Below are positions 8,251-16,670 of a stretch of DNA of 33,395 nucleotides, piece after piece. The number at the start of each line of letters is the position of its first letter. Positions within the stretch are counted from its first letter, which is position 1. The position numbers and the translations under genes are program-made. The notes below the pieces were generated by a model. It was given only the letters and a program-made list of their open reading frames with translations. It had not been told where the DNA came from and did no database searches. Source of the DNA: Lentisphaerota bacterium (GTDB taxonomy: Bacteria; Verrucomicrobiota; Kiritimatiellia; RFP12; UBA1067); the NCBI GenBank assembly GCA_015061665.1, contig SUWC01000033.1, forward strand, positions 1 to 33,395. Reading direction: 5' to 3'.

Positions 8251-9636
8251 ATGAGCAAGCAACTGACAGACGGCGGCGACAAAGCCTCGAACCGCGCCGA
8301 CTCGGACATCCTGAGTTCGGATGTGAAGCCGCTGGAGATAAAGACGACCCGCGAAATCACCGTTGCCGTGATGGGCGCCGGTTCGAGGGGCAACGAGTAC
8401 ACCGCCTACGGCAAGCTGTTCCCTGGCACTATGCGCGTCGTCGCAGTCTCGGATATCGACGCCTCCCGCCGCAATGCGATGGGCGATAGGTGGGATGTGC
8501 CGCAGGAGCGTCGCTTCGGCGACTTCCACGAAATGCTCGAAGCAGGCCGCGACGGCAGGCTTGCGGACATATTGATCGTCTCGCTTCCCGATGCGCTCCA
8601 TTACGAGCCCGCAATGGAGGCGATGCGGCAGGGATACGACATCCTCCTCGAAAAGCCGATGGCCCAGACCGAGCGCGAATGCATGGATTTGCTCGCGCGC
8701 CAGCATGAAACGGGCGTGATGGTGGCTGTCGGACACGTTCTGCGCTACGCGCCATACTTCCGTGCGCTCAAGAAGGCCCTTGACGACGGGCTTGTCGGCG
8801 AAGTCGTCAATATCCAGCACCAGGAGCCCGTGATGTACGCGCACATGGCGCACTCGTTCGTGCGGGGCAACTGGCACGACTCTAAGGCGACTACGCCCAT
8901 GATACTTGCCAAGTGCTGCCACGACCTCGACATCCTCAAGTGGCTCGTCGGGCGCAGCTGCGTGCGCGTTTCCGCCGAAGGCGGCATTGCGCTGTTTCGT
9001 CCCGAGAATGCGCCCGCAGGAGCACCCGCGCGATGCACGGATGGATGTCCGCACGAGCGCGAATGTCCGTATTCGGCGATCGACATATACGAACGAAGGC
9101 GCTGGTTCCTCTACGTCTTCGACCTTGAGAAGGACTGCCCTTCGGACGCAATCATGGAGAGGCTTCGCACGACCGACTACGGACGCTGCGTCTACAGGAT
9201 GGACAACGACCAGCCCGACCACATCGTCGCGACGCTCCTTTTCGAAGGCGGCGTAACCGCTAGTTTCACCATGGATGCGTTCACGCCGTGGGGCGGACGC
9301 CGCACCCGTGTCATGGGAACGCTCGGCTACATCGAAGGGGACGGCAAGACGTTCACGCTCCATCGCTTCGACACCGGCAAGTCCCATGTCTGGTCATACG
9401 TCCCGCCGGAAGGGGGAAAGTACAGGGACAGTGGCCACGCAGGCGGAGACCTGGCCCTTATGCGCGATTTCCTGCAGGCGGTGGACACCCGGGACTTCTC
9501 GCTTCTTTCGTCAAGCCTGGACGCAAGCGTCGAAAGCCATGTGATGGGCTTTGCCTGCGAGCGAAGCCGGCTGTCCGGCGGCAAGGCATCCGTCACCCAT
9601 TTGGGTAATGCCCCAATCGCGCCAAATATGATATAA
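8251..9636 (+). CDS. Gfo/Idh/MocA-family NAD(P)-dependent oxidoreductase, 461 aa
   Basis: A sugar- or polyol-type dehydrogenase of the Gfo/Idh/MocA family. After an unusual N-terminal extension of about 34 residues, the Rossmann fold begins at TVAVMGAGSRG. LLEKPMAQ near residue 134 carries the family EKP motif, whose Lys is catalytic, and CHDLDILKWLVG fits the substrate-domain His/Asp motif. A three-Cys group (C262, C266, C272 in CTDGCPHERECPYSA) is shared by a subset of the family. The start is fixed by the leaderless promoter: ATG lies 6 bases after TATAAT and there is no Shine-Dalgarno. The reading frame ends inside the transketolase promoter. Substrate cannot be predicted; such genes often act in carbohydrate catabolism. 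Confidence 0.88.
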   Translation: MSKQLTDGGDKASNRADSDILSSDVKPLEIKTTREITVAVMGAGSRGNEYTAYGKLFPGTMRVVAVSDIDASRRNAMGDRWDVPQERRFGDFHEMLEAGRDGRLADILIVSLPDALHYEPAMEAMRQGYDILLEKPMAQTERECMDLLARQHETGVMVAVGHVLRYAPYFRALKKALDDGLVGEVVNIQHQEPVMYAHMAHSFVRGNWHDSKATTPMILAKCCHDLDILKWLVGRSCVRVSAEGGIALFRPENAPAGAPARCTDGCPHERECPYSAIDIYERRRWFLYVFDLEKDCPSDAIMERLRTTDYGRCVYRMDNDQPDHIVATLLFEGGVTASFTMDAFTPWGGRRTRVMGTLGYIEGDGKTFTLHRFDTGKSHVWSYVPPEGGKYRDSGHAGGDLALMRDFLQAVDTRDFSLLSSSLDASVESHVMGFACERSRLSGGKASVTHLGNAPIAPNMI

Positions 9637-9637
9637 T
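9629..9637 (+). promoter_or_regulatory. Extended -10 promoter of transketolase
   Basis: TGATATAAT overlaps the end of the oxidoreductase gene; the TAA stop at 9634-9636 is part of the -10 box. Six bases (ACTGCT) separate it from the ATG at 9644, again implying a leaderless message. No good -35 is seen. Confidence 0.78.
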
Positions 9638-9643
9638 ACTGCT

Positions 9644-11584
9644 ATGAAACTTACGAACGAACAACTCAAGCTCGCGGCCGACACGGTCCGCTGCCTTTGC
9701 GCGGATATCGTGGACAAGGCCAAGTCGGGGCATCCGGGCGGCCCCATGGGCCAGGCTGACCTTGCGGTCTCTCTTTGGCTGAAATACCTCAATATCGATC
9801 CCAAGGATCCAAAGTGGCCTGGCCGCGACCGCATGGTGTTCTCGGGTGGACATACCAGCGCGCTCGTCTATTCGCTTTCGCACCTCGCCGGTGTCGGCGG
9901 GCTCACGATCGACGAGCTCAAGACGTTCCGCCAGTTGGGTTCGCGCTGCGCAGGCCACCCCGAGCGCGGAGTCATGCCCGGTGTCGAAGTTACGACGGGC
10001 CCCCTCGGGCAGGGCATCGCCATGGGCGTCGGGCTCGCCCTCGGCGCGAAGAAGGCGAAGACAGGGAACAAGACCTGGGTTTTCTGCGGCGACGGCGACA
10101 TGGAGGAAGGCATCTCCCACGAGGCGTGCAGCTGGGCGGGAACCATGAAGCTTGACGACCTCATCCTCGTATACGACTCCAACCGCATCACGATCGAGGG
10201 CTCCACCGACATCTCGATGGCGGACGACGTCAAGCGTCGCTTCGAGGCGTACAAGTGGAAGGTGCTTGAGTGCGACGGACACGACTTCGATGCGATCGAC
10301 CGCGTTTTCAAGCGCGCACTCAAGACCGTCGGGCAGCCTGTCCTCATCATCGCGTCTACCCACATCGGGCAGGGCTCGCCGAACAAGCACGACACCCCCG
10401 GATGCCACGGCTCGCCGCTCGGTGCGGAGGAGACTGCCGCCACCAAGAAGGCGCTCGGCTTCGACCCCGATAAGAGCTTCTACGTGCCCGAAGAGGTCTA
10501 CGCGATGTTCAACGAGCGCTTCTCGCGCCTCAGCCGCCAGTCCAAGCGCTGGCGCCGCGCGCATCCCGAGATCACGTGCGAGACGAAGGCCCCCGACTAC
10601 CTGAAGCTCTGCGCCGCGATCCCGAAGTTCGAGGTCGGAACCTCCGACGCCACGCGCAACGTGAGCGGACAGGTCCAGAACGCCCTCGCCAAGATCGTGC
10701 CCGAGCTGGTCGGCGGTTCCGCAGACCTCGCGCCGTCGAACAAGACGTATATGAAGGACCTCGGCGACATCGGCCCCGGCACCTTCGAGGGACGCAACAT
10801 CCACTACGGAATCCGCGAGCTCGGCATGACCGCGATTGCGAACGGACTGACCGCGTTCGGCGGCTGGCGCGGACTCGGCGCCACGTTCTTCGTGTTCAGC
10901 GACTACTGCAAGCCCGCGCTCCGCCTTGCGGCGCTCATGAGGCTTCCGTCCATCTTCGTGTTCTCGCACGACTCGTTCTACGTCGGCGAGGATGGTCCTA
11001 CGCACGAGCCCGTCGAGCACCTCGCCGCGCTTCGCGTCATCCCCGGCGTTACTACGTTCCGCCCCGCTGATGCGAACGAGACCGCCTACGCATGGGTCGA
11101 GATGCTCATGAACGTGTCTGGTCCGAGCTGCATCATGACGACCCGCCAGAACCTTCCCACGCTCGAGGGCGTGCGCCACGAAGGCGTTGCGAAGGGCGGC
11201 TACGTCATATTCCAGTCTGGCGACCAGGGCATGAGCACGACGCTCTTCATCGCGACCGGCTCCGAGGTTTCGCTCGCAATCGACGCGGCGAAGAAGCTCG
11301 TCGAGGAAGGCAGGTCGGTCCGCGTGGTCTCCATGCCGTCCGTCGAGCTGTTCCTCGCGCAGAAGGACGTCTACCGCAACGACGTCATCCCCGAGATCAT
11401 GCGCAAGCGCGTGATTGTCGAGGCAGGCGTCCGCTTCGGCTGGGACCGCTTCGCAGCAGATCCGCGCACGACGCGCTACGTCACGATGGATCGCTACGGC
11501 GACTCCGCGCCGTACAAGGTCCTTGCCCAGGAGTTCGGCTTCACGGTCGACAACGTGGTCAAGGTAGCCAAGGAACTCGTCTAA
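9644..11584 (+). CDS. tkt: Transketolase, 646 aa
   Basis: A thiamine diphosphate enzyme of the pentose phosphate pathway that moves two-carbon units between ketoses and aldoses. The N-terminal domain has KSGHPGGPMGQAD and the cofactor-binding GDGDMEEGISHEACSWAG. The pyrimidine domain carries HYGIRELGMTAIANGL and EDGPTHEPVEHLAALR, and the C-terminal domain has ATGSEVSLAIDAA. All three domains are present at the usual length (about 650). The start follows the extended -10 by 6 bases. It is a single-gene unit closed by a bidirectional terminator. Besides sugar interconversion it would supply erythrose-4-phosphate to the shikimate pathway, two steps of which are encoded by the neighbour. Confidence 0.97.
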   Translation: MKLTNEQLKLAADTVRCLCADIVDKAKSGHPGGPMGQADLAVSLWLKYLNIDPKDPKWPGRDRMVFSGGHTSALVYSLSHLAGVGGLTIDELKTFRQLGSRCAGHPERGVMPGVEVTTGPLGQGIAMGVGLALGAKKAKTGNKTWVFCGDGDMEEGISHEACSWAGTMKLDDLILVYDSNRITIEGSTDISMADDVKRRFEAYKWKVLECDGHDFDAIDRVFKRALKTVGQPVLIIASTHIGQGSPNKHDTPGCHGSPLGAEETAATKKALGFDPDKSFYVPEEVYAMFNERFSRLSRQSKRWRRAHPEITCETKAPDYLKLCAAIPKFEVGTSDATRNVSGQVQNALAKIVPELVGGSADLAPSNKTYMKDLGDIGPGTFEGRNIHYGIRELGMTAIANGLTAFGGWRGLGATFFVFSDYCKPALRLAALMRLPSIFVFSHDSFYVGEDGPTHEPVEHLAALRVIPGVTTFRPADANETAYAWVEMLMNVSGPSCIMTTRQNLPTLEGVRHEGVAKGGYVIFQSGDQGMSTTLFIATGSEVSLAIDAAKKLVEEGRSVRVVSMPSVELFLAQKDVYRNDVIPEIMRKRVIVEAGVRFGWDRFAADPRTTRYVTMDRYGDSAPYKVLAQEFGFTVDNVVKVAKELV

Positions 11585-11606
11585 GACAAGACGCCTGAAA
11601 CGGCGG

Positions 11607-11654
11607 AAAGGCCTGCGGTCGGGAGCTTTAAGCCATCCCAGCCCGCAGGCCTTT
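11607..11654. terminator. Bidirectional terminator between tkt and aroK-aroA
   Basis: AAAGGCCTGCGG (11607-11618) and CCGCAGGCCTTT (11643-11654) are perfectly complementary over 12 pairs, with GGG/CCC in the loop able to extend the fold. The flanking A-run and T-run let it work for both convergent genes. Confidence 0.88.
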
Positions 11655-11681
11655 GTTTTGCGCCCTTGCGCCGCGTCGGCC

Positions 11682-13178
11682 CTATGCGCGGACAAGGCGC
11701 GAGAGCTCGTCGAAGAACCCGGGGTAGCTTTTCGCAACGCACCCCGCCCCATGGATCAGCACTGGCCCGTCGGCGCGGATGGACGCAACCGCCGCGGCCA
11801 TCGCTATGCGGTGGTCGTTTGCCGAGTCGATTTCGCACGGCGCGAACGGAGCATCCGTGCCAATCACCGTCACCGAGTCGTCCGTCGACCATGTTCCGAC
11901 GCCGAAGGCGGCAAGCGCCTTCTCCATCGCCTCGATGCGGTCGGACTCCTTGATGCGCAGCCTTGCCGCGTTGACGAACTTGGTTTCGCGCGGCGTGGCC
12001 GCAGCGACGACGGCGAGTGCGGGGAAGAGGTCCGGACACCCCGAGATGTCGACTTCGCCTTCGCCATTGACTATGCGCGCAATCAGCTTCTGGACTACGG
12101 CGTCGGGCTGGCGGGAGGATTCGCTCACCCCTGAGACATCCACTTCCGCGCCGAGCGCGTTTGCCGCGTACCAGAACGCCGCGCCAGACCAGTCGCCTTC
12201 GGGCTCGAATGCGCCAGGCGACCTGTAGCACTGTTCGCCGAAGACGAAGAATCCATGCTCGGTCTCCTTGACTTCGATTCCGTACCTGCGGATGACGTCT
12301 AGCGTCATGTCCACGTATCCGCGCGACTGCAGGGGCGTGGTGAACACGATTTCCGAGTCGTCGTCGAGAAGCGGCAGCGCGAAGAGGAGCCCCGTTACGA
12401 ACTGCGAGGAGACGTCGCCGCGCAGTTCGTGACGCCCCGCCTCCAGACGCGAGTAGTCGATCATCGGGCGCTCCGCGAGACGCCCTCTGCGGATGAAGTT
12501 CGCCTTTATGCCGAGCGCGGCCGCAAGCGGGGCCATGAAGCGCAGGGTCGAGCCGCTCTCCCCGCAGTCCAGCTCGCCGCTGTGCGCGCTGAGCGCGCCG
12601 ATGCAGCGACGCGTCGCCTCGATATCCGCGCACTCCCCGCACGCCGGCTTCTTCCATGCGTCGCCGCCGGCAAGGAAGTCCGCTATCAGCAGCCGGTGCA
12701 TGTGGCTCTTCGAGACGGGCGCGGCGATTTTGCCGCGCGGCGTGCGAGGCAGCAGTATCCGCGTATCCGAGTCCACGTGGTGCGCGAAGCTGGCGTAGTG
12801 CACCCTGCGCTCCGCCGCGCGGTTGCCGAGCGGGCGCGTGCCGGACTGAGCCTCTATGCGCTTCGCAATCGTCTCAGGGTCGACGTCAAGAACGGCGACG
12901 AATCCGTTTTCCTCGGCGAAGCGCCTGTTTGCGGCGCGAAGAAGCGTACCGCCTCCCAGCGCGACGACAGGCGCCTGCGTGTCGACGAGCGTCTCCGCCT
13001 CGATCCTGCGGAATTCGGCCTCGCCTCGATCCTTGAATATCTGGGGGATGGGACATCCGGTCCGCTCGACGATGCACGCGTCGAGGTCGGGCACTGTTAT
13101 GGAGTAGCGCTCGGCGAGCGAGTTCGCGAGGGTCGTCTTGCCGCTTGCGGGCGGACCGTAGATGTAGAGTCTTTTCAT
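11682..13178 (-). CDS. Fused shikimate kinase-EPSP synthase (AroK-AroA), 498 aa
   Basis: One protein carries two aromatic-amino-acid pathway enzymes that act in succession. Residues 1-140 are shikimate kinase: P-loop GPPASGKTT (8-16), shikimate-binding DLD (31-33), FRRIEAETL, GGGT (75-78), and RPL (115-117). Residues from about 143 are EPSP synthase: PVSKSHMHRLL (phosphoenolpyruvate/shikimate site), CGESGSTLRFMAPL, SSQFVTGLLFALPLL, RLRIKESDRIEAM and DHRIAMAAAVASI. The second half is only about 355 residues, and the segment between GRLAERPM and GDVSSQF is very short; other EPSP synthases have roughly 30 more residues there. The start is the ATG before KRLYIYG, downstream of the promoter, with a weak AAGG site. 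Converges on tkt. Confidence 0.9.
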   Translation of the reverse strand: MKRLYIYGPPASGKTTLANSLAERYSITVPDLDACIVERTGCPIPQIFKDRGEAEFRRIEAETLVDTQAPVVALGGGTLLRAANRRFAEENGFVAVLDVDPETIAKRIEAQSGTRPLGNRAAERRVHYASFAHHVDSDTRILLPRTPRGKIAAPVSKSHMHRLLIADFLAGGDAWKKPACGECADIEATRRCIGALSAHSGELDCGESGSTLRFMAPLAAALGIKANFIRRGRLAERPMIDYSRLEAGRHELRGDVSSQFVTGLLFALPLLDDDSEIVFTTPLQSRGYVDMTLDVIRRYGIEVKETEHGFFVFGEQCYRSPGAFEPEGDWSGAAFWYAANALGAEVDVSGVSESSRQPDAVVQKLIARIVNGEGEVDISGCPDLFPALAVVAAATPRETKFVNAARLRIKESDRIEAMEKALAAFGVGTWSTDDSVTVIGTDAPFAPCEIDSANDHRIAMAAAVASIRADGPVLIHGAGCVAKSYPGFFDELSRLVRA

Positions 13179-13229
13179 TGCCTTAGCTGGATGAAGTTGA
13201 AGCCGTGTTTCTGAAATCGACAGACCTAG

Positions 13230-13238
13230 ATTATAGCA
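13230..13238 (-). promoter_or_regulatory. Extended -10 promoter of aroK-aroA
   Basis: The minus strand reads TGCTATAAT here. Transcription should start near 13223, giving a leader of about 45 bases before the ATG at 13178, unlike the leaderless units. It excludes a longer start at 13259. Confidence 0.7.
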
Positions 13239-13321
13239 AAAATGACTGCACCGGCGCAAAGACAGTCCCTTCCCCGCTGCAGCACTGAACCTATTCCGCG
13301 CCTGCGGCGTTAAAATCTGTA

Positions 13322-14167
13322 TTGAACTGCAAATATGCCATATTCAGGGGCAGGCCCGCCTTTACGCTCGTCGAGCTGACGGTCGCGCTGCTTATCCTCG
13401 CCGCGCTGGCGCATCTTGCCATGCGTGAAGTGTCGCATCTGCGCGACGCGAGGCTTGCCGATGTCGCGGACAGGCAGCTTGAGGAGCTGCGCGACTCGGT
13501 GTACTGCCGCGCGGTGGGCGAACAGTCCACCGGTTTCCTTGCCGACATGGGGCGCCTCCCACAGGCGGAATCCGCCGATTGCGCGTCGCTTGAGGAGCTT
13601 TGGAAGAAGCCCGACGGCTCGTTGCCGTTTGCCGTAAGGGAGGCCGTTTCGTCCAATCTCTGCGTTTCTGCGGCGGAGAAGGCGCTTCTTGCGGAGAACG
13701 GCGTATGGGTGCCTACGGGTTGGCGAGGACCATATCTGCGGCTGCCCGTAGGGCGCGACGAGCTGCTTGATCCGTGGGGCAATCCGATGTCCAACCCCGA
13801 TTCCGCGGGCTATTCGCGCCTTGGCGTGACGAACGGCTGCATAGTGTCGGCGGCGCACTTCGGTCCGACCGCCCGCCGCGACGACCCTCGCTCGCGCACC
13901 CTCGCGCTCGCGCCGGCGGATTCGGCGGACTGCACGCTCACGGTAAACATTGCGGCCACAGAATCCGCGGGGACGGTTTCGCTCAAGTGGTTCGGCCCCG
14001 CCTCCGGCATGATCACGGGCGTAGTGGAAACGGTTTCCGCTCCTGGCACGGCGCGGTTCGACGGACTGACCCCTGGCGTCAGGGTTTTGTGGGACTCCGC
14101 GACAAAAGCGCCGCGCTTCATTGAAATAAAGCCTGGGGACAACGTCTGCCAGCTGAATCTCCCGTAG
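13322..14167 (+). CDS. Type II secretion/type IV pilus pseudopilin (GspG-like), 281 aa
   Basis: The short leader ends RGRPA and is followed by FTLVELTVALLILAALAHLA, the class III signal of type IV pilins with Glu at +5 and one long hydrophobic helix. The residue before the cut is Ala where Gly is usual; prepilin peptidase can accept Ala. Further on, WRGPYLRLPVGRDELLDPWGNPM matches the GspG-type calcium-site loop pattern (GPYL...DPWGNP). About 110 residues follow it, a C-terminal extension beyond ordinary GspG. No in-frame ATG precedes the pilin signature, so the start is probably TTG at 13322; a TAAAAT (13311-13316) lies five bases upstream. First gene of a four-gene assembly locus. Confidence 0.8.
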   Translation: MNCKYAIFRGRPAFTLVELTVALLILAALAHLAMREVSHLRDARLADVADRQLEELRDSVYCRAVGEQSTGFLADMGRLPQAESADCASLEELWKKPDGSLPFAVREAVSSNLCVSAAEKALLAENGVWVPTGWRGPYLRLPVGRDELLDPWGNPMSNPDSAGYSRLGVTNGCIVSAAHFGPTARRDDPRSRTLALAPADSADCTLTVNIAATESAGTVSLKWFGPASGMITGVVETVSAPGTARFDGLTPGVRVLWDSATKAPRFIEIKPGDNVCQLNLP

Positions 14168-14178
14168 GGCAGAACAAG

Positions 14179-14976
14179 ATGACGGAAAAAGAAAGAGAAG
14201 CGATTTTTTCGAACCCGCAGGCTTTCCGCCAGCAGGTGCGCATGGCGTCCGTCCAGGTCGCGTCCATTTCGCCGGGCGAGCTTTCCTTCGCGCTTGCGTA
14301 TGAAGTCGAGCCGTTTTCGAAGATTCCGGCGGCGGATGCCGACGTTGCGTGGCGCGAGGTTCCGAGCGACGACTACGCCTTCAAGGTGTATGACGTCGCA
14401 GTCGTCAGCCGCGGCAGGTCCGGCCATGCGGGAGGCGCGTCCGCGGGAGGTCTCGCGGAGCGGCTTGTGCGGCCTGCGCTCGTAGCGGCGTGCGTGGTGC
14501 TTGCCGCGATTGCTGTGGACTGGCAGCTGACGGAGCGCCGTCTCTCGTCTGCAAGGCGCGAGGCGTCAGTCCGTCGCGAGCTGGATGCCCAGGTCGGGTC
14601 CGTCAACTCTGCGGCGCGGGCGAAGCGGAACGAAGCCGACGCGGTCAGGCGCGGACGCGAGGAGGCCGCGCGCGCGCAGGGAGAGGTCGATGCGCTGCGC
14701 AGGGCGTATCTCGATGTGATGGACGCCGTTGCAGGAGTCTGCGGAGGCGCGACTGTCGTAAGGGAGTTCAAGTCGGCGGATGCACCCTTCGCATTCAGGA
14801 TAGCGGCGGTCGCGCCGTCGGCGGAATCTGCCGCGGACGTCATGGCGCGGCTCGAGGATGTCGTCGCGTCCAAGGGGTGGCGCCTTTCGTCCGGCGCGAT
14901 ATCGTCGCGCACGGGCGGTCGCACGACCGATTTCGACTGCAGGCTGGAGTACAGCGGAGAGGGGAGGTCCGAATGA
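14179..14976 (+). CDS. PilN/GspL-like inner-membrane assembly protein, 265 aa
   Basis: A bitopic protein: about 95 cytoplasmic residues, one membrane helix at roughly 96-115 (LVRPALVAACVVLAAIAVDW), a charged coiled-coil region rich in Arg, Glu and Ala (about 118-165), then a small globular domain (about 170-260) of alternating strands and helices ending in FDCRLEYSGE. This plan is that of PilN and the C-terminal part of GspL, which couple the motor to the periplasmic parts. Sequence identity to either is not obvious, so the call rests on plan and position between a pseudopilin and a PilO-like gene. The stop overlaps the next start (ATGA). Confidence 0.6.
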   Translation: MTEKEREAIFSNPQAFRQQVRMASVQVASISPGELSFALAYEVEPFSKIPAADADVAWREVPSDDYAFKVYDVAVVSRGRSGHAGGASAGGLAERLVRPALVAACVVLAAIAVDWQLTERRLSSARREASVRRELDAQVGSVNSAARAKRNEADAVRRGREEAARAQGEVDALRRAYLDVMDAVAGVCGGATVVREFKSADAPFAFRIAAVAPSAESAADVMARLEDVVASKGWRLSSGAISSRTGGRTTDFDCRLEYSGEGRSE

Positions 14977-15557
14977 CGCCGGTGCGGACAAAGGACAAGC
15001 TGTTCCTTGCGGTCGCGCTTCCGCTTGCGGCGGCAGGGGCTTATTTCTGGTGCTACCGCGCGGACGCGGCCCGGAAGCTCGACGCGCTCCGCGGCGAAAC
15101 TGCCGCGCTCGTGTCGCAGGAGACGTTCGACGACGAGATGCGCGCTGCGCGAAGGCGCCTTGCGGAAGCGGAGGAGGAACTGGCTGCGGAGCGGAAGGTC
15201 GCGCCTGCGGCAGTCAAGGTAAAGGGCGACGCGGCGGAGACCCCCGCGGAGCGCGAGCGCGAGGTGCTGCGCGTTTTCAGGGACTGCGGAATCGGCGTGA
15301 TGCGGACTGAGGATGCGCTGCGCGGCGGTTCTGCCGCGCAGCTGGGCGACGGACTTGACGCGCGCGCCGCGCATGCGCTCACGGCGGCGGGGGTGCGTCC
15401 GGAGCCCGCGCTGCGGCGCTATGTGCTGGACGGCGCGTACCCTGCGGTGAGGAACGCGCTAAGCGCCATCGCGTCGCGCGAGATGGCCGTGATACCCGTG
15501 AGCGTCGAGATGCGCGAGAACGGGCGCGGCAGGTGGACGGTTCTGCTTTGGCAGTGA
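14973..15557 (+). CDS. PilO/GspM-like inner-membrane assembly protein, 194 aa
   Basis: Starts with a short basic cytoplasmic tail (MTPVRTKDK), one membrane helix (about residues 10-26, LFLAVALPLAAAGAYFW), an Arg/Glu/Ala coiled coil (about 27-75) and a C-terminal ferredoxin-like domain with the ending RGRWTVLLWQ. PilO and GspM share this architecture and pair with PilN and GspL. The start is the ATG overlapping the preceding stop; an upstream in-frame start at 14490 would lie inside the previous gene. Function is inferred from architecture and neighbours. Confidence 0.6.
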   Translation: MTPVRTKDKLFLAVALPLAAAGAYFWCYRADAARKLDALRGETAALVSQETFDDEMRAARRRLAEAEEELAAERKVAPAAVKVKGDAAETPAEREREVLRVFRDCGIGVMRTEDALRGGSAAQLGDGLDARAAHALTAAGVRPEPALRRYVLDGAYPAVRNALSAIASREMAVIPVSVEMRENGRGRWTVLLWQ

Positions 15558-15572
15558 GAAGGAGGATGCTGC

Positions 15573-16667
15573 GTGAATGCGATACTAGAGAGCCTCTTGG
15601 CGGCAAGCGAGGAATCGGGGGCGAGCGACATACACCTTTCCAATGACTGCCCGCCGCGGTTCAGGGTCAACGGCGAGCTCGTGGAGCTCGGCGGATACAG
15701 GCCGTTCGACTCGAAGACGGTGGATGCGATTGTGATGGAGCTGGGGCTGCACACGCTTCCGATCGGATCGCCGGACGGAACGGAGCGCGTGCGCATGACG
15801 CTTGCGTCGGAGGGATCGATAGACGGCGCGATGACCAGTCCGAGCGGAGTCCGCTACCGCTTCAACCTTTTCATGGAGCAGGGCTGCCATGCGGCGGCGA
15901 TAAGGCGGCTGGACGGCGAGATGCGGTCGTTTGAGGAGCTTGAGCTTCCGGCGCGGCTGGAGGACTTCTGCCGCGAGAGGGACGGGCTTGTCATAGTCAC
16001 GGGCCCCACGGGCTCGGGCAAGTCGACGACGCTTGCGACGATGCTCAACCGCATCAACGCGACGCGAAACGGACACATCATCACCATTGAGGACCCGATT
16101 GAGTTCATCCACAAGTCGCAGAAGTGCCTTGTCCACCAGCGGCAGGTAGGGCGCGACACCAAGAGCTTCAACGACGCGCTCGTGGAGTCGCTGAGGCAGG
16201 ACCCCGACGTCATCCTTGTAGGCGAGGTTCGCGACATAGCGACGGTGCGCACTGCGCTCCGCGCCGCGGAGACTGGACATCTTGTCTTTACGACGCTGCA
16301 CGCGGGAGACGCGCCGGGTGCGGTCGAGCGCCTTGTCTCCGTCTTTCCTCCAGAGGAGCAGGCGGGCGCGAGGCGCCAGCTTGCGCTAGTGCTGAGGGGA
16401 GTGTTCGCGCAGCATCTCGTCGCGGACAAGTCGGGCCGCGGGCGTCATCCCGCGTACGAGCTGCTCGTCAACACGACGGCCTGCGCGAACCTGATAGCGA
16501 CGGGAAGGACGGTCCAGCTCTACTCGATTCTCGAGACTGGAGGGGCCCATGGCATGTGCACGCTCGACCAGTCGCTGCTCGCGCTCGTTTCTTCCGGCAA
16601 GATCGACGTGCGCAGCGCCCTTGCGCTTGCGCACGACCCCAACATGCTCCGGGCGCGGCTACAGTAG
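15573..16667 (+). CDS. PilT-like twitching/secretion ATPase, 364 aa
   Basis: A hexameric ATPase of the PilT/GspE superfamily that powers pilus retraction. The N-terminal domain begins with ASDIHLSNDCPPRFRVNG. The Walker A motif GPTGSGKST is at residues 144-152, the Asp box is IITIEDPIEF, Walker B is DVILVGEVRD, and the His box is HLVFTTLHAGDA. The C-terminal GMCTLDQSLLALVSSGKI matches the PilT end rather than PilB. The start codon is GTG, 7 bases after AGGAGG (15560-15565). Neither PilB nor PilC lies nearby, so the assembly motor and platform must be elsewhere or absent. The gene ends 3 bases from the convergent permease gene. Confidence 0.9.
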   Translation: MNAILESLLAASEESGASDIHLSNDCPPRFRVNGELVELGGYRPFDSKTVDAIVMELGLHTLPIGSPDGTERVRMTLASEGSIDGAMTSPSGVRYRFNLFMEQGCHAAAIRRLDGEMRSFEELELPARLEDFCRERDGLVIVTGPTGSGKSTTLATMLNRINATRNGHIITIEDPIEFIHKSQKCLVHQRQVGRDTKSFNDALVESLRQDPDVILVGEVRDIATVRTALRAAETGHLVFTTLHAGDAPGAVERLVSVFPPEEQAGARRQLALVLRGVFAQHLVADKSGRGRHPAYELLVNTTACANLIATGRTVQLYSILETGGAHGMCTLDQSLLALVSSGKIDVRSALALAHDPNMLRARLQ

Positions 16668-16670
16668 CCC

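Noticed and set aside
9593-11752. A 719-codon open frame on the minus strand opposite transketolase
   Set aside because: It mirrors a clearly recognised gene, its translation is a low-complexity mix rich in Arg, Ala, Leu and Val, and it has no start signals; such shadows are expected in GC-rich DNA.
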